From the NCBI RefSeq assembly GCF_001748085.1, contig NZ_BBZK01000003.1, forward strand, positions 744,001 to 808,000: a stretch of 64,000 nt of DNA, in the 5' to 3' direction. Below, piece after piece: positions 38,086-46,580 of this stretch (the stretch's first letter is position 1; each line of letters opens with the position of its first letter). The DNA comes from Streptomyces sp. TP-A0874. GTDB lineage: Bacteria > Actinomycetota > Actinomycetes > Streptomycetales > Streptomycetaceae. The notes beneath the pieces are model-generated. The model saw nothing but the letters and a program-made list of their open reading frames with translations. It made no database searches and was not told the origin of the DNA. The position numbers were made by a program, and so were the translations under genes.

Positions 38086-38241
38086 TCAGTTGTGGCCGAA
38101 CTTGCGCTGCCGTCTGCCCGGGACGTCCGGGGGGCTGTCCTGGGCCTGCTGCTGCGTCTCGGCCGACGCGCTCTTGATGTTCTGCTCCTCGGCGGCGCTG
38201 CGGCTCTGCCGCCTGCGACTTCGGTTCTTGTTCTTGGCCAT
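38086..38241 (-). CDS. 51-residue basic, hydrophilic protein of unknown function
   Basis: A short gene convergent with dnaE. The product begins M-A-K-N-K-N-R, is rich in Lys, Arg, Gln, Ser and Glu, and ends G-R-R-Q-R-K-F-G-H-N. It has no hydrophobic core and looks disordered. AGGAGG lies about 7 bases before the ATG, a strong ribosome binding site. From memory, similar M-A-K-N-K-N... K-F-G-H-N proteins occur in other streptomycetes, which argues that it is real. Function unknown; nucleic acid binding is only a guess from charge. Confidence 0.8.
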   Translation of the reverse strand: MAKNKNRSRRRQSRSAAEEQNIKSASAETQQQAQDSPPDVPGRRQRKFGHN

Positions 38242-38573
38242 GATCGTGCCTCCTGGCGAACGGTCCGTGGACCTGGTCGAACTCCTGGGAGACGAGGCGC
38301 CTTCGCGCCCTCACGGTTACATATCCTGTTAAAGATCGCATTTCAGGCACTTAGTACGAGGGTGGTTCTCCCGTCGTCTTTCCCGGCGCCACTCGGCGCG
38401 CCGCTGTCCGTTTCGGCAGATAACCCAGCAGCTCTCGGGCAGACTCGAAGGAAAGCGGAAGTGAATCGTTACCCGAGGTGACGGACGCAAAGGAACCAGC
38501 GAGACTTTCGGGAAAACTCCCAGCGGGCCGAGAACACCGGTGCCACCGAGAAAGTCTGGAAAGAGGGTGGAAC
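38242..38573. other. divergent gap between the small basic gene and the NYN gene
   Basis: This 332-base gap includes an AT-richer block (about 38315-38365) unlike the surrounding DNA, probably promoter DNA for the leftward small gene. The rightward side upstream of 38574 shows only purine-rich sequence. No further gene is evident; the frame of the NYN gene is open back to 38478 but without family similarity. Confidence 0.5.
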
Positions 38574-39872
38574 GTGGACCGCTGCGTCGTCCTGGTGGAT
38601 GCCGGCTATCTGCTCGGCGCCGCCGCGAGCCTGCTCGCCGGAGAACCCGCCCGGTCCCGGATCAGCGTCGACCACACCGCACTCGTCCAGGGGCTGCGCG
38701 AGCGGGCCGAGGCGGAGACCGGGCATCCCCTGCTCCGCATCTACTGGTTCGACGGAGCCCCGGACCGGGTGCCCCAGCCCGAGCATCGACGACTCCGGGT
38801 CATGCCGCGTGTCACCGTCCGCCTCGGCGCCCTGACGCGGGCCGACGGCCGCTGGGCCCAGAAGGGCGTCGACGCGGCCATGCACACCGAACTGACGGAG
38901 TTGGCGCGCAACCGCGCCTGCTCCGACATCGTGCTGGTCACCGGGGACGGCGATCTGCTGCCCGGGCTGATGTCCGCCAAGGAACACGGTGTCGCGGTCC
39001 ATCTCTGGGCGGTCCAGGCCGCGGACGGCGACTACAACCAGTCGGAGGACCTCGTCGCCGAGGCGGACGAGCGCCGGGTACTCGACCGCTCCTGGATCAT
39101 CCAGGCGGTGCGGGCCAGGGAGTCAGGCGGGATCTGCCCGCCGCCCGGCCCGGAGATCGCCGCGATCCTCGCCGCACCGCTCCCGGAGAACGCCGAGGCC
39201 GCCCCCGTCGCCGCCGACAGCCCTGGCGACACCGGCGTGGCCGGCACCGCGCCGCCCCCCGACCGCCCGCGGGAACTTCCCGCCCCGGCTGTCGAGGGGG
39301 CGGAGAGCACCCCGGCCACGGGCCGTGCCGAGAACGGAGGCAAGGGGGTGCCGACCCCGAAGGACCTCGCCGGGCTGGCCCGTGGTGCGCTGGTCCCCAA
39401 CGGTCAGTCGAACGCGGCGCACCACCCCGGCTCGATGACGCCGGCCCCCAAGGCCATGCTGCGCTGGTCCTCGGATCGGGGCTGGGTGGACCGCGACGCC
39501 GCCCAGCCCGAGCTCCAGGACCAGGCCGCCCTGCCGACGCTCTCCCAGCTCACCACCGCGGAGCAGCGCTGGGCGGACCGGGAGGAGGACATCACCGCGG
39601 TCAGCGGAGACCCCTTCGAGGTGGGCCAGGTCTTCGCCCGGCGGTGGACCGAGCGGCTCGCCACCCCCAAGCAGCTGCGGCAGCTGGCCGCCGACTACCC
39701 CCGCATCCCGCACCGCATCGACGGCGAGCTGCTCCGCTACGCCGCCCGGTTCGGGCTGCTGGCACACAAGGACGACCAGATCGACGAGCGGGACCGCTAT
39801 GCCATCCGCGCCGGGTTCTGGCGGGAGGTCGACCTGCGCACGGCGGCCGAGCAGGAGGACGGGGACGGATGA
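38574..39872 (+). CDS. NYN domain-containing protein (putative PIN-like ribonuclease)
   Basis: A 432-residue protein. The N-terminal NYN domain (about 1-180) has the expected acidic residues: D9 in V-L-V-D-A-G-Y-L-L, D100 in K-G-V-D-A-A-M, and D125/D127 in T-G-D-G-D-L-L-P. These form a PIN-type metal site, so RNA cleavage is likely. A Pro/Ala/Glu-rich linker (about 195-290) joins a conserved C-terminal domain (about 300-425) that I cannot name. GTG at 38574 has AGAGGGTGG just upstream. Confidence 0.88.
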   Translation: MDRCVVLVDAGYLLGAAASLLAGEPARSRISVDHTALVQGLRERAEAETGHPLLRIYWFDGAPDRVPQPEHRRLRVMPRVTVRLGALTRADGRWAQKGVDAAMHTELTELARNRACSDIVLVTGDGDLLPGLMSAKEHGVAVHLWAVQAADGDYNQSEDLVAEADERRVLDRSWIIQAVRARESGGICPPPGPEIAAILAAPLPENAEAAPVAADSPGDTGVAGTAPPPDRPRELPAPAVEGAESTPATGRAENGGKGVPTPKDLAGLARGALVPNGQSNAAHHPGSMTPAPKAMLRWSSDRGWVDRDAAQPELQDQAALPTLSQLTTAEQRWADREEDITAVSGDPFEVGQVFARRWTERLATPKQLRQLAADYPRIPHRIDGELLRYAARFGLLAHKDDQIDERDRYAIRAGFWREVDLRTAAEQEDGDG

Positions 39873-40008
39873 CCCGTCGCCGCTGCCGGTCCCTCTGCCG
39901 GGCGGCGGGCGAGGAGGCGCCTGCAGACGGCGGCGGTCCGGCGGCGGAAGGCGGCGTGAGCGGCCCCGGGAGCCTGATCGGCCGACGGGCGGCGTACCCT
40001 CGTGAACC

Positions 40009-41019
40009 GTGATGAGCGGCACCGAGCGGGCGGGTAGCGTGGCCATGCCTATCCAGGTGCGTGACCTGGTCAAGACCTTTCCGGCGGTCCGCGCCCGGCG
40101 CGGCGTGCCCGGCCACCCGGCCGTCCGGGCCAGCGACGGCATCAGCCTGAACGTACGACACGGCGAGATCTTCGGGCTGCTCGGCCCCAACGGCGCGGGC
40201 AAGTCCACCCTGGTGCGCCAGCTCACCGGCCTGACGCGGCCCGACGCCGGGGAGGTCCGGGTGCTCGGCCACGACCTCGTACGCCATCCGGAACGCGCCG
40301 CACGGCTGATCGGCTACCTGGGGCAGGAGACCGTCGCACTGGACGAGCTGACGGTGGCGCTCGCGGCGGAGACCACCGGACGGCTCCGCGGGTTGGAGAC
40401 CAGGGAGGCCCGGGCCGAGCGGGACCGGGTCCTGGCCGAACTCGGGCTGGAGGGGATCGCCGGGCGGCCGCTGAAGAAGCTCTCCGGTGGCCAGCGGCGG
40501 CTCGCCTGCTTCGCCGCCGTGCTGGTAGGAGACCGCCCGCTACTGGTCCTGGACGAGCCGACCACGGGCATGGACCCGATGGCGCGCCGGGCCGTCTGGG
40601 CCGCGGTGGACCGCCGCCGGGCGGAGCGGGGCACGACCGTGCTGCTGGTCACCCACAACGTGATCGAGGCCGAGACGGTGCTGGACCGGGTCGCCGTGCT
40701 GGACGGCGGTCAGGTCATCGCCTGCGACACCCCGGCCGGGTTGAAGGCGATGGTCGCCGACGAGGTCCGGCTGGAGCTGGTGTGGCGGGAGCGGGCACCA
40801 CTGGAGGTGCCGGAGATAGCGGCCCTGGAGTCCTCGGCCCGGACGTCCGGCCGGCGCTGGGTGCTGCGGCTCTCCCCGCAGGAGGCCCGCTCCCTGGTCG
40901 CGGTGATCACCGGCGGCCGGGCGTTCGCGGAACTCGACGACTTCACTCTCACCACCCCCAGCCTCGAGGACGTCTACCTCGCGCTGGGCGGCCGTTCGGA
41001 AGGTCTGGTGAAGGCGTGA
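40009..41019 (+). CDS. ABC transporter ATP-binding protein (ABC-2 type exporter)
   Basis: A 336-residue ATPase. Walker A G-P-N-G-A-G-K-S-T is at about 59-67, signature L-S-G-G-Q near 160, and Walker B L-L-V-L-D-E-P-T-T-G-M-D near 181, with H-N-V-I-E-A-E as the switch-histidine segment. The substrate is unknown; architecture resembles drug/lipid exporters. A TACCCT box lies just upstream of GTG 40009, fitting a leaderless mRNA; ATG 40012 and ATG 40045 (near a second TAGCGT box) are alternatives. It pairs with the permease 40 bases downstream. Confidence 0.93.
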   Translation: MMSGTERAGSVAMPIQVRDLVKTFPAVRARRGVPGHPAVRASDGISLNVRHGEIFGLLGPNGAGKSTLVRQLTGLTRPDAGEVRVLGHDLVRHPERAARLIGYLGQETVALDELTVALAAETTGRLRGLETREARAERDRVLAELGLEGIAGRPLKKLSGGQRRLACFAAVLVGDRPLLVLDEPTTGMDPMARRAVWAAVDRRRAERGTTVLLVTHNVIEAETVLDRVAVLDGGQVIACDTPAGLKAMVADEVRLELVWRERAPLEVPEIAALESSARTSGRRWVLRLSPQEARSLVAVITGGRAFAELDDFTLTTPSLEDVYLALGGRSEGLVKA

Positions 41020-41059
41020 TCGACGGGTCGATCGGAGCGTGGGACGGGAGCAGAGCAAG

Positions 41060-41875
41060 GTGAGCGTCGGGTCCGCGGAGGCGGTGGCCGGGAGTCGCCC
41101 GGAGGTCCGGGAAGGGGCGCCCGCCCCACTGGCCCCCCGGGCGGGACTGCTGCCCGCCCTCGGTGCCGTCTACGGAGCACAGCTCTCCCGGGCCCGGGTG
41201 GCCCGGATGCCCCTGCTCTTCGTCGCGACCTTCCAGTCCGTGGGGATCATGGTGCTGATGCGCGGCGTGGTCGACGGCGGGGCGGAGGCCCGGGCGGTGG
41301 TGGCGGGCTCGGCCGTCCTGGTGGTCGCCTTCGTCGCACTCAACCTGCTGGCCCAGTACTTCGGACAGCTCCGCGCGAGCGGAGGGCTCGACCACTACGC
41401 CACCCTTCCGGTGCCGCCCGCGGCCGTGGTGCTCGGCGCCGCCGGCGCGTACGCCTCCTTCACGGTGCCGGGGACGGTCGTGACGGCGGTGGTGGGCAGC
41501 GTGCTCTTCGGCCTGCCGATGGGCAACCTCTGGGTGCTGGCCGCGGTGATCCCCCTCGCGGGGGCGTCGCTGGCCGGCCTTGGGGCCGCACTCGGTCTGC
41601 TGGCGCCGCGTCAGGAGCTGGCGACCCTGCTGGGGCAGCTGGGCATGTCCGCTGCGCTGCTGCTCGGTGTGCTTCCCGCCGAGCGGCTGCCCACCCCGGT
41701 CTCCTGGCTCCGCGACCTGATGCCCTCGACCTATGGCGTGGAGGCGCTCGCCCGCACCTTCGTGGACCGGCCCGACTGGGGGACGGTCACCCTCTCCCTG
41801 GCGGTCTGCGCGGTCGTCGCGGTCGCCTCGCTGACGGTCGCCACCTGGGCCTACCGGCGGGCGGTGACCCGGTGA
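41060..41875 (+). CDS. ABC-2 type transporter permease
   Basis: A 271-residue membrane protein with six predicted helices between about residues 55 and 265, the usual ABC-2 permease topology. A conserved D-L-M-P-S-T-Y-G-V-E-A-L segment lies before the last helix. It forms the membrane part of the exporter with the ATPase upstream. GTG at 41060 has GGGAGCAGAG at suitable distance; GTG 41039 is the alternative. The stop overlaps a GTG at 41872 in the next gene. Confidence 0.9.
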   Translation: MSVGSAEAVAGSRPEVREGAPAPLAPRAGLLPALGAVYGAQLSRARVARMPLLFVATFQSVGIMVLMRGVVDGGAEARAVVAGSAVLVVAFVALNLLAQYFGQLRASGGLDHYATLPVPPAAVVLGAAGAYASFTVPGTVVTAVVGSVLFGLPMGNLWVLAAVIPLAGASLAGLGAALGLLAPRQELATLLGQLGMSAALLLGVLPAERLPTPVSWLRDLMPSTYGVEALARTFVDRPDWGTVTLSLAVCAVVAVASLTVATWAYRRAVTR

Positions 41876-41934
41876 CGCGCCCAACGCCCCCTCCTGGGCC
41901 CCAGCCGTCGTCGGCCACCTGGCACGATGGCGGA

Positions 41935-42558
41935 GTGAACGCACCGCTGACTCCGCCCGACCCGCCTTCGAACGGTTCAAGCGACTACGAGGCCCCCTGG
42001 CCGCCCCCGCCCGGTGACGGCGGTACCGACCACCGGGCCGAACTGCGCCGGGCGGCGTGGGTGGCGCTCGGCGTGACCGTCGCCGGGGTGCTGCTCGGAC
42101 TCCTCTGGCTCTGGCTGGCACCGAAGATCCCGCTCGTCTCGAACGGCAAGGTCGTCTACTTCCAGAACACCGAGGGGGAGGAGGCGATCGGTGCCGACGG
42201 GACTTTCGTGCTGCTGGCGCTCGGCTTCGGCGTGATCAGCGGCGCGGTGGTCTTCCTCTGTGCGAGGAGCGGCGGGGTCGCCCTGGTGGTGGCGCTGGCA
42301 CTGGGCGGGGTGCTGGCTTCGGTGATCGCCTGGCGGTTCGGCATCGCCTTCGGTCCGGACAACGACGTCGCCCGACACGCCAGGCAGGTGGGCAAGGGCG
42401 TGGTCTTCGACGCCCCGCTGGAGCTGCGGGCCAAGGGTGCGTTGCTGGTCTGGCCGCTGGCGGCGATGGCCGTCCACCTGGCGCTGACCGGCTTCTTCAC
42501 CCCACGTGACCCGGAGCCCGAGCAGCCGCTGCCGGCGGGGGCGTGGCCGCGGTCCTGA
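41935..42558 (+). CDS. DUF2567-like membrane protein
   Basis: A 207-residue protein with a Pro-rich N-terminus and four membrane segments (about 38-62, 85-108, 112-135 and 168-190). An external loop after the first helix carries K-V-V-Y-F-Q-N-T-E-G-E. It resembles actinobacterial DUF2567 proteins of unknown function. Two starts compete: GTG 41935, placed shortly after a CACGAT-like -10 box, and GTG 41872, which overlaps the permease stop and would add 21 residues. Operon continuity with the exporter genes suggests, but does not prove, a shared role. Confidence 0.75.
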   Translation: MNAPLTPPDPPSNGSSDYEAPWPPPPGDGGTDHRAELRRAAWVALGVTVAGVLLGLLWLWLAPKIPLVSNGKVVYFQNTEGEEAIGADGTFVLLALGFGVISGAVVFLCARSGGVALVVALALGGVLASVIAWRFGIAFGPDNDVARHARQVGKGVVFDAPLELRAKGALLVWPLAAMAVHLALTGFFTPRDPEPEQPLPAGAWPRS

Positions 42559-42614
42559 GCCGCGGCACCGAAGCGCCCGAGCCCCGGTGCACTCCTCCGA
42601 GGGGTGGCCGGGAG

Positions 42615-43367
42615 TCAGTTGGGGCTGGTCGGCTGCCGGGTGAGGTCCACCGCGGGCAGTGAGGGGAGGTTGCGGATCAGCGCGCTCTCCGAACGGAGCA
42701 GTTTCAGCTCCCGTGCCAGCCGGGTGGAGGTGTCCGGCGCTTCGAGCAGACGCTGCTTCGCCGGAGTGTCCAGCACGAAGGCCGCGGCGACCAGATAGGA
42801 CAGCACCGAAGGCTCCTCCGGAAGCTCCTGCCCCGCGGCCAGGGTCTGCTCGCTCGCCCCCGCTAACCGCTTCTGGTAGGTGAGGAAGGCGCTCTCCACC
42901 CCGGAGGCCAGGGCCCCCGCGCCGTCCCCGTCCACTTCGGCGATCTCCTCCAACTCGGCCGTCAGGTACGGGCCGCTGGAGTCGACCGAGAGCAGCCGGC
43001 AGCGGTTGGTGCCGGTGGCGAGCACCTCGAACCCGCTCTCCTCGTCGTCCGGGTCCTTCTTCCGGATGGTGGTCGCGTCCGCCACACAACCGATCGGATA
43101 GAACGCCCCGATCGGGTCGTCGCCGAAGCCGGCCGCCGCACCGCGCTCGGGCAGCCCCGTCGGGTCCGGGAGACCGGGCGCGCTCGGGGCGGCCTCCGCG
43201 CCGTCGCGGATGGCCACCACGACGAAGCGGCGCGACTCTTCTTCCTCCATGTCCAGCAGATCCCGCATCAATGTGCGGTACCGCTGCTCGAAGACGTTCA
43301 ACGGCAGTACCAGGCCGGGCAGCAGCACGGTGTTGAGCGGAAAGAGCGGCAGGCGAGCGGTGGTCAC
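42615..43367 (-). CDS. Lon-protease substrate-binding (LON) domain protein
   Basis: A 250-residue protein consisting of a stand-alone LON domain, beginning L-P-L-F-P-L-N-T-V-L-L-P-G near residue 6 and N-V-F-E-Q-R-Y near 24. It has no ATPase or protease domain, so it is not a protease. It may act as an adaptor or ligand-binding protein. The GTG start is set by the family N-terminus. It converges on the DUF2567-like gene with a 56-base gap. Confidence 0.88.
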   Translation of the reverse strand: MTTARLPLFPLNTVLLPGLVLPLNVFEQRYRTLMRDLLDMEEEESRRFVVVAIRDGAEAAPSAPGLPDPTGLPERGAAAGFGDDPIGAFYPIGCVADATTIRKKDPDDEESGFEVLATGTNRCRLLSVDSSGPYLTAELEEIAEVDGDGAGALASGVESAFLTYQKRLAGASEQTLAAGQELPEEPSVLSYLVAAAFVLDTPAKQRLLEAPDTSTRLARELKLLRSESALIRNLPSLPAVDLTRQPTSPN

Positions 43368-43487
43368 AACCCCAAAGGGTAGTGGTTCGCGCCCGGCCGC
43401 CCCGGTTCCCGCTCCGGCGGCGCCCCCTGTCGTCGTCAGTCGGCCCGGCGGCGGCCGGCGGAGAGACCGGCGCGGGCGCCGGAGTGC

Positions 43488-44618
43488 TCAGTCCTGCCGG
43501 TCGGCGCTTCGGGCGGGGCGGAGCGGTGTCATGGCGGCCACCTGGATCCGGGTCCCGTCCCGCGCCTCCAGGAACTGGCCGAGCGGGTCGTCGCTGATCC
43601 GGTTCCACGGAAAGGCCGTGGCGCACGGGCCGAGCAGCCGGAACTGGTCGAGCGCCGCCTGCCAGCGGCCCCGGTGGATCAGGAGGAAGACCAGCAGGTT
43701 CCGGGCCTCGGCGGGCCAGAGGTCACCGGGGGCGTAGCGCGAGGAGAGCGCGATCGCCAGGTCGGCGGCTGCGTCGGTGCGGCGGACCGGAACGGTAGCC
43801 AGGTGGTGGAAGACCGCGCGGAGGGGCAGCGCCCGCAGCAGGGAGCCGGGCAGGGCCTGCTCCGCGGCGCGCTCGGCGAAGCCGAGGCAGTCGTGCCGGG
43901 TCGGGCACCCGCCACCCGACCCGCCCGGTGCGGTGGGGGCGGCGCCGGTGATTCTCCCGCCTCCCGACCACGGCTGACGGCCTGTCAGGTCAGCTTCGAG
44001 GTGAGGCCGGGGCCGGTCCTCCGCCGCCGGACAGTCCGCGCCGCGGTACCGCAGCGCCGCCAGATGGCAGCCGTAGTGGTGCGGTGCGCGCTTGACCGCC
44101 TCCGACCAGTACGACTCGAACTCGGCGGGCGGAGCCCCGGTGGAGCGGGCACGGTCCAGGGCGAGGCGCCAGGGCACCGGATCCCGCGGGGACGCCTCGG
44201 CGGCTGCCTCGACGAGCGGCAGCGCGGCCGAGTCTTTGGTAGCCCCGGCGGAGTCCTCTCCCCGGGACCGGTCCTCGGCGCGCCGCACCGCCACCCCCGC
44301 CCTGAGCAGGGCGGCGTCCGGATCTCGGGGCGCGGCGGACAGCCAGGCGCGGAGCCAGTCGGAGCGGCCGGCGGGGACGAGTCGGACGAGCTGGGACGTG
44401 TAGTGGTCGCGGGACTCCCACTCGCCCGCCTCACGGGTCATGGCGAGCAGCCTGGCGGCGGGGCGGTGGTCGCCGCGTCCGGCGGCGGTGAGCGCCGGCC
44501 CGAGTCGGTCGTCGGGCGCTTCCAGGACCACCTGGTCGTCCGGTGGCAGTCCGACGGCGAGTCGGGGGGTGTGGTGGATCATGCGCGCGGTGCCGACGAG
44601 GGCGCGGAGGAAGACCAT
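43488..44618 (-). CDS. uncharacterised repeat-rich protein
   Basis: A 376-residue soluble protein. Residues 35-160 and 290-345 have an Ala/Leu/Arg-rich helical pattern with W-x-x-x-L-x-x-A spacing like tetratricopeptide-type repeats (for example W-R-L-A-L-D-R-A-R near 150 and W-Q-A-A-L-D-Q-F near 330). The middle (about 215-245) is Gly/Pro-rich. I do not recognise a named family. It lies 121 bases upstream of the LON-domain gene on the same strand and 185 bases downstream of the next gene. Confidence 0.7.
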   Translation of the reverse strand: MVFLRALVGTARMIHHTPRLAVGLPPDDQVVLEAPDDRLGPALTAAGRGDHRPAARLLAMTREAGEWESRDHYTSQLVRLVPAGRSDWLRAWLSAAPRDPDAALLRAGVAVRRAEDRSRGEDSAGATKDSAALPLVEAAAEASPRDPVPWRLALDRARSTGAPPAEFESYWSEAVKRAPHHYGCHLAALRYRGADCPAAEDRPRPHLEADLTGRQPWSGGGRITGAAPTAPGGSGGGCPTRHDCLGFAERAAEQALPGSLLRALPLRAVFHHLATVPVRRTDAAADLAIALSSRYAPGDLWPAEARNLLVFLLIHRGRWQAALDQFRLLGPCATAFPWNRISDDPLGQFLEARDGTRIQVAAMTPLRPARSADRQD

Positions 44619-44766
44619 CGTGCCTTCCGGCGGTAGGGGAAACGAGCGGTCCTTCTATGAAAACCGCAGGTCGCAGGTGGTACCAGCCGGAACGCATGAC
44701 GCTTCGATATCGGAAAATCGGTTGCCTGCGGGATGGTCAACAACCGGTAAAGAAGTCGCTCCGCCC

Positions 44767-44783
44767 CCGCGGCGGCGCCGCGG
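44767..44783 (-). terminator. GC-rich hairpin after the beta-helix membrane protein gene
   Basis: A perfect 7-base stem (44767-44773 with 44777-44783) with a 3-base loop starts 20 bases past the stop of the leftward gene ending at 44804. A second CCGCGG dyad overlaps the stop region (44795-44813). Confidence 0.4.
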
Positions 44784-44803
44784 TGGGGGAGGGGCCGCGG
44801 GTG

Positions 44804-46453
44804 TCAGCCGCGGTTCAGCAGACGGGAGGCTCCGGCCGCGACGGTCGTGGCGAGCATCCACCCGAGCACGATCAGCGCCGAGGCGGCCCACTGGAGACGG
44901 CCGCCGGGGTCGAAGTAGCTCTGCTGCCCCAGGTCGATGACCGGCACCAGCAGGTCGAGGGCGTAGAGCGAGGGGTTCAGCTCCGGCGCCTCGTCCGGTT
45001 TTATGGGGTGCGGCTGGGAATGGGAGAAGACCGCCGCGCCCATCGCCCACAGCAGCGCCATCCAGATCGCCGCCCGGCCGGGACGGTAGCCGTAGGCGAC
45101 CGTCCAGTCCTGGAGGAAGCCCCACAGCTTTCCGGCCACCGGCAGGGTCTCGCGGCGCCGTCGCTGCTTGGCCAGCAGCACTTCCCGGGCGTCCGCGTCC
45201 TCGCCGCCGGCCCGCAGCGCGTGCGCCAGCTGCTCGTAGGGCTCGGGGGCGTACTCCGGAGTCGCCGCCGCCACCCACTCCAACCGCCGGTGGAGGGGGA
45301 AGGGGCCGCGGGGTATCAGCGTCTCGTAGGAGAACCCGGCCATCGCCAACCCGCCCGGCCCCGGCCAGCTGGACGACCGGTCCACCAGGTTGACGACCTT
45401 GGCGCCGGAGAGCACCACCCGGCCACGCTGCTGCCGCTCGCAGAGGAACCGCAGCTCCGGCGTCTGGATACGGCGCAGGGACAGCTCCTGATCGGTCTCC
45501 ATCACGAACCGGGCCTGGCTGAAGTCGACCGCGTCGCCGAACCTCCCGTCGTCCAGCCGGACACCGCCCTGGCACTCGAAACGCTGAATCCGGGTGCCGC
45601 GCGCCGGCGTGGCGGCGAACTGGTGTGGCGCGTTGCCCTCGGAGAGCGCGGTGGCGCCGCTGATCGTCGCGGAGGTCAGGTGGATCGTCCGCTCCACGGT
45701 CAGCTGCGGAGCGTTGAGCGCCCGCTTGCCGTAGCTGTTGCTCAGGTGGCTGCCGCGGAGGCTGAGCGAGACCCCTATCTGCGCCCCCCGCAGACTGAAT
45801 TCCCCCTCCGAGTCCAAGAGTTCGGCATGGAGGTCCTGGGCCACGGAGAGGCCGTCCGCGCTGATCGAGCGGCCCTTGCGGTCCCTGCGCACCGTCAGCT
45901 GGTTGAGCAGCAGATCGGTGCCCACGTGGGCGTCCGTGAGCCGGATGCCGCCCGCGACGGTGCAGCGCTGGAGATGGAGGTCCCCCTCGGTGGTCAGCCG
46001 GGCGGCCTCCAGCCGCGGAATGCGGCAGCCGACGAGGCGCAGCGTCGAGAAGTGGCACTCCGCCAGCATCACCCGCTCCTCGAAACGGCAGTTCCGTAAC
46101 TCCACGTACGGCTCGACCTCGCCTCCGGAGAGATCGAGCCTGCCGGTGACGCAGGCGCCGTTCAGCTTGAGCGCGGCGACCCGGCCCGGCTGGGCCGGCG
46201 GGCCGTCGAGCAGCAGCAGGGCGATCACCCGGGCGCGGACGCTGCGGTCCGGTCCCCAGGGGTACTGGCCGTCCGGGTCGTCGTGCGCGGGGTTGCCACT
46301 GCTGAGGTCATGGGTGCTGCCGTTGCGGAACGCCTGCCACATGCCCCACTCGGACGAGGTCAACTGGAGCGACGACGGCGGTTCGCCGTCTCCCGACCCG
46401 GACAATGGAGCCCCCCTCGCCACCCGGCGCACCCCCGAGGATCGCGCAAGCAT
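44804..46453 (-). CDS. membrane protein with an N-terminal beta-helix-like domain
   Basis: A 549-residue protein. Residues about 75-350 form irregular repeats of 20-25 residues with Leu, Cys and Gly at regular spacing (L-N-G-A-C-V-T-G-R-L-D-L, then L-T-D-A-H-V-G-T-D-L-L-L), suggesting a pentapeptide-like right-handed helix. Residues about 390-430 are charged and helical, and three or four membrane segments follow near 465, 500 and 530. Streptomyces homologues are often labelled membrane-associated oxidoreductase, but I see no redox motif. ATG at 46453; divergent from hisD. Confidence 0.78.
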   Translation of the reverse strand: MLARSSGVRRVARGAPLSGSGDGEPPSSLQLTSSEWGMWQAFRNGSTHDLSSGNPAHDDPDGQYPWGPDRSVRARVIALLLLDGPPAQPGRVAALKLNGACVTGRLDLSGGEVEPYVELRNCRFEERVMLAECHFSTLRLVGCRIPRLEAARLTTEGDLHLQRCTVAGGIRLTDAHVGTDLLLNQLTVRRDRKGRSISADGLSVAQDLHAELLDSEGEFSLRGAQIGVSLSLRGSHLSNSYGKRALNAPQLTVERTIHLTSATISGATALSEGNAPHQFAATPARGTRIQRFECQGGVRLDDGRFGDAVDFSQARFVMETDQELSLRRIQTPELRFLCERQQRGRVVLSGAKVVNLVDRSSSWPGPGGLAMAGFSYETLIPRGPFPLHRRLEWVAAATPEYAPEPYEQLAHALRAGGEDADAREVLLAKQRRRRETLPVAGKLWGFLQDWTVAYGYRPGRAAIWMALLWAMGAAVFSHSQPHPIKPDEAPELNPSLYALDLLVPVIDLGQQSYFDPGGRLQWAASALIVLGWMLATTVAAGASRLLNRG

Positions 46454-46519
46454 TCTCTGTCCCGATACCTTCCCGACGCGTAACGGATTGAAAGCCGACC
46501 GTGACGGAAGAGTCCGTGA

Positions 46520-46542
46520 CCCGTATCAACGGGTGATACGGG
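46520..46542 (+). promoter_or_regulatory. inverted repeat in the hisD upstream region
   Basis: CCCGTATCA (46520-46528) and TGATACGGG (46534-46542) form a perfect 9-base dyad with a 5-base centre, 38 bases before hisD and 67 bases before the divergent gene. It could be an operator for either promoter or an RNA hairpin. Confidence 0.5.
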
Positions 46543-46580
46543 CGGCCGGTCGGCTGGCCTGATCTGCCACACTTGGCCGT

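Noticed and set aside
38069..38350. 93-codon minus-strand frame overlapping the 51-residue gene
   Set aside because: It is a different frame of the same stretch; the 51-residue frame has the strong ribosome binding site and a protein-like composition.
42558..42615. Terminator between the DUF2567-like and LON-domain genes
   Set aside because: Only short, imperfect hairpins of about six pairs are present.
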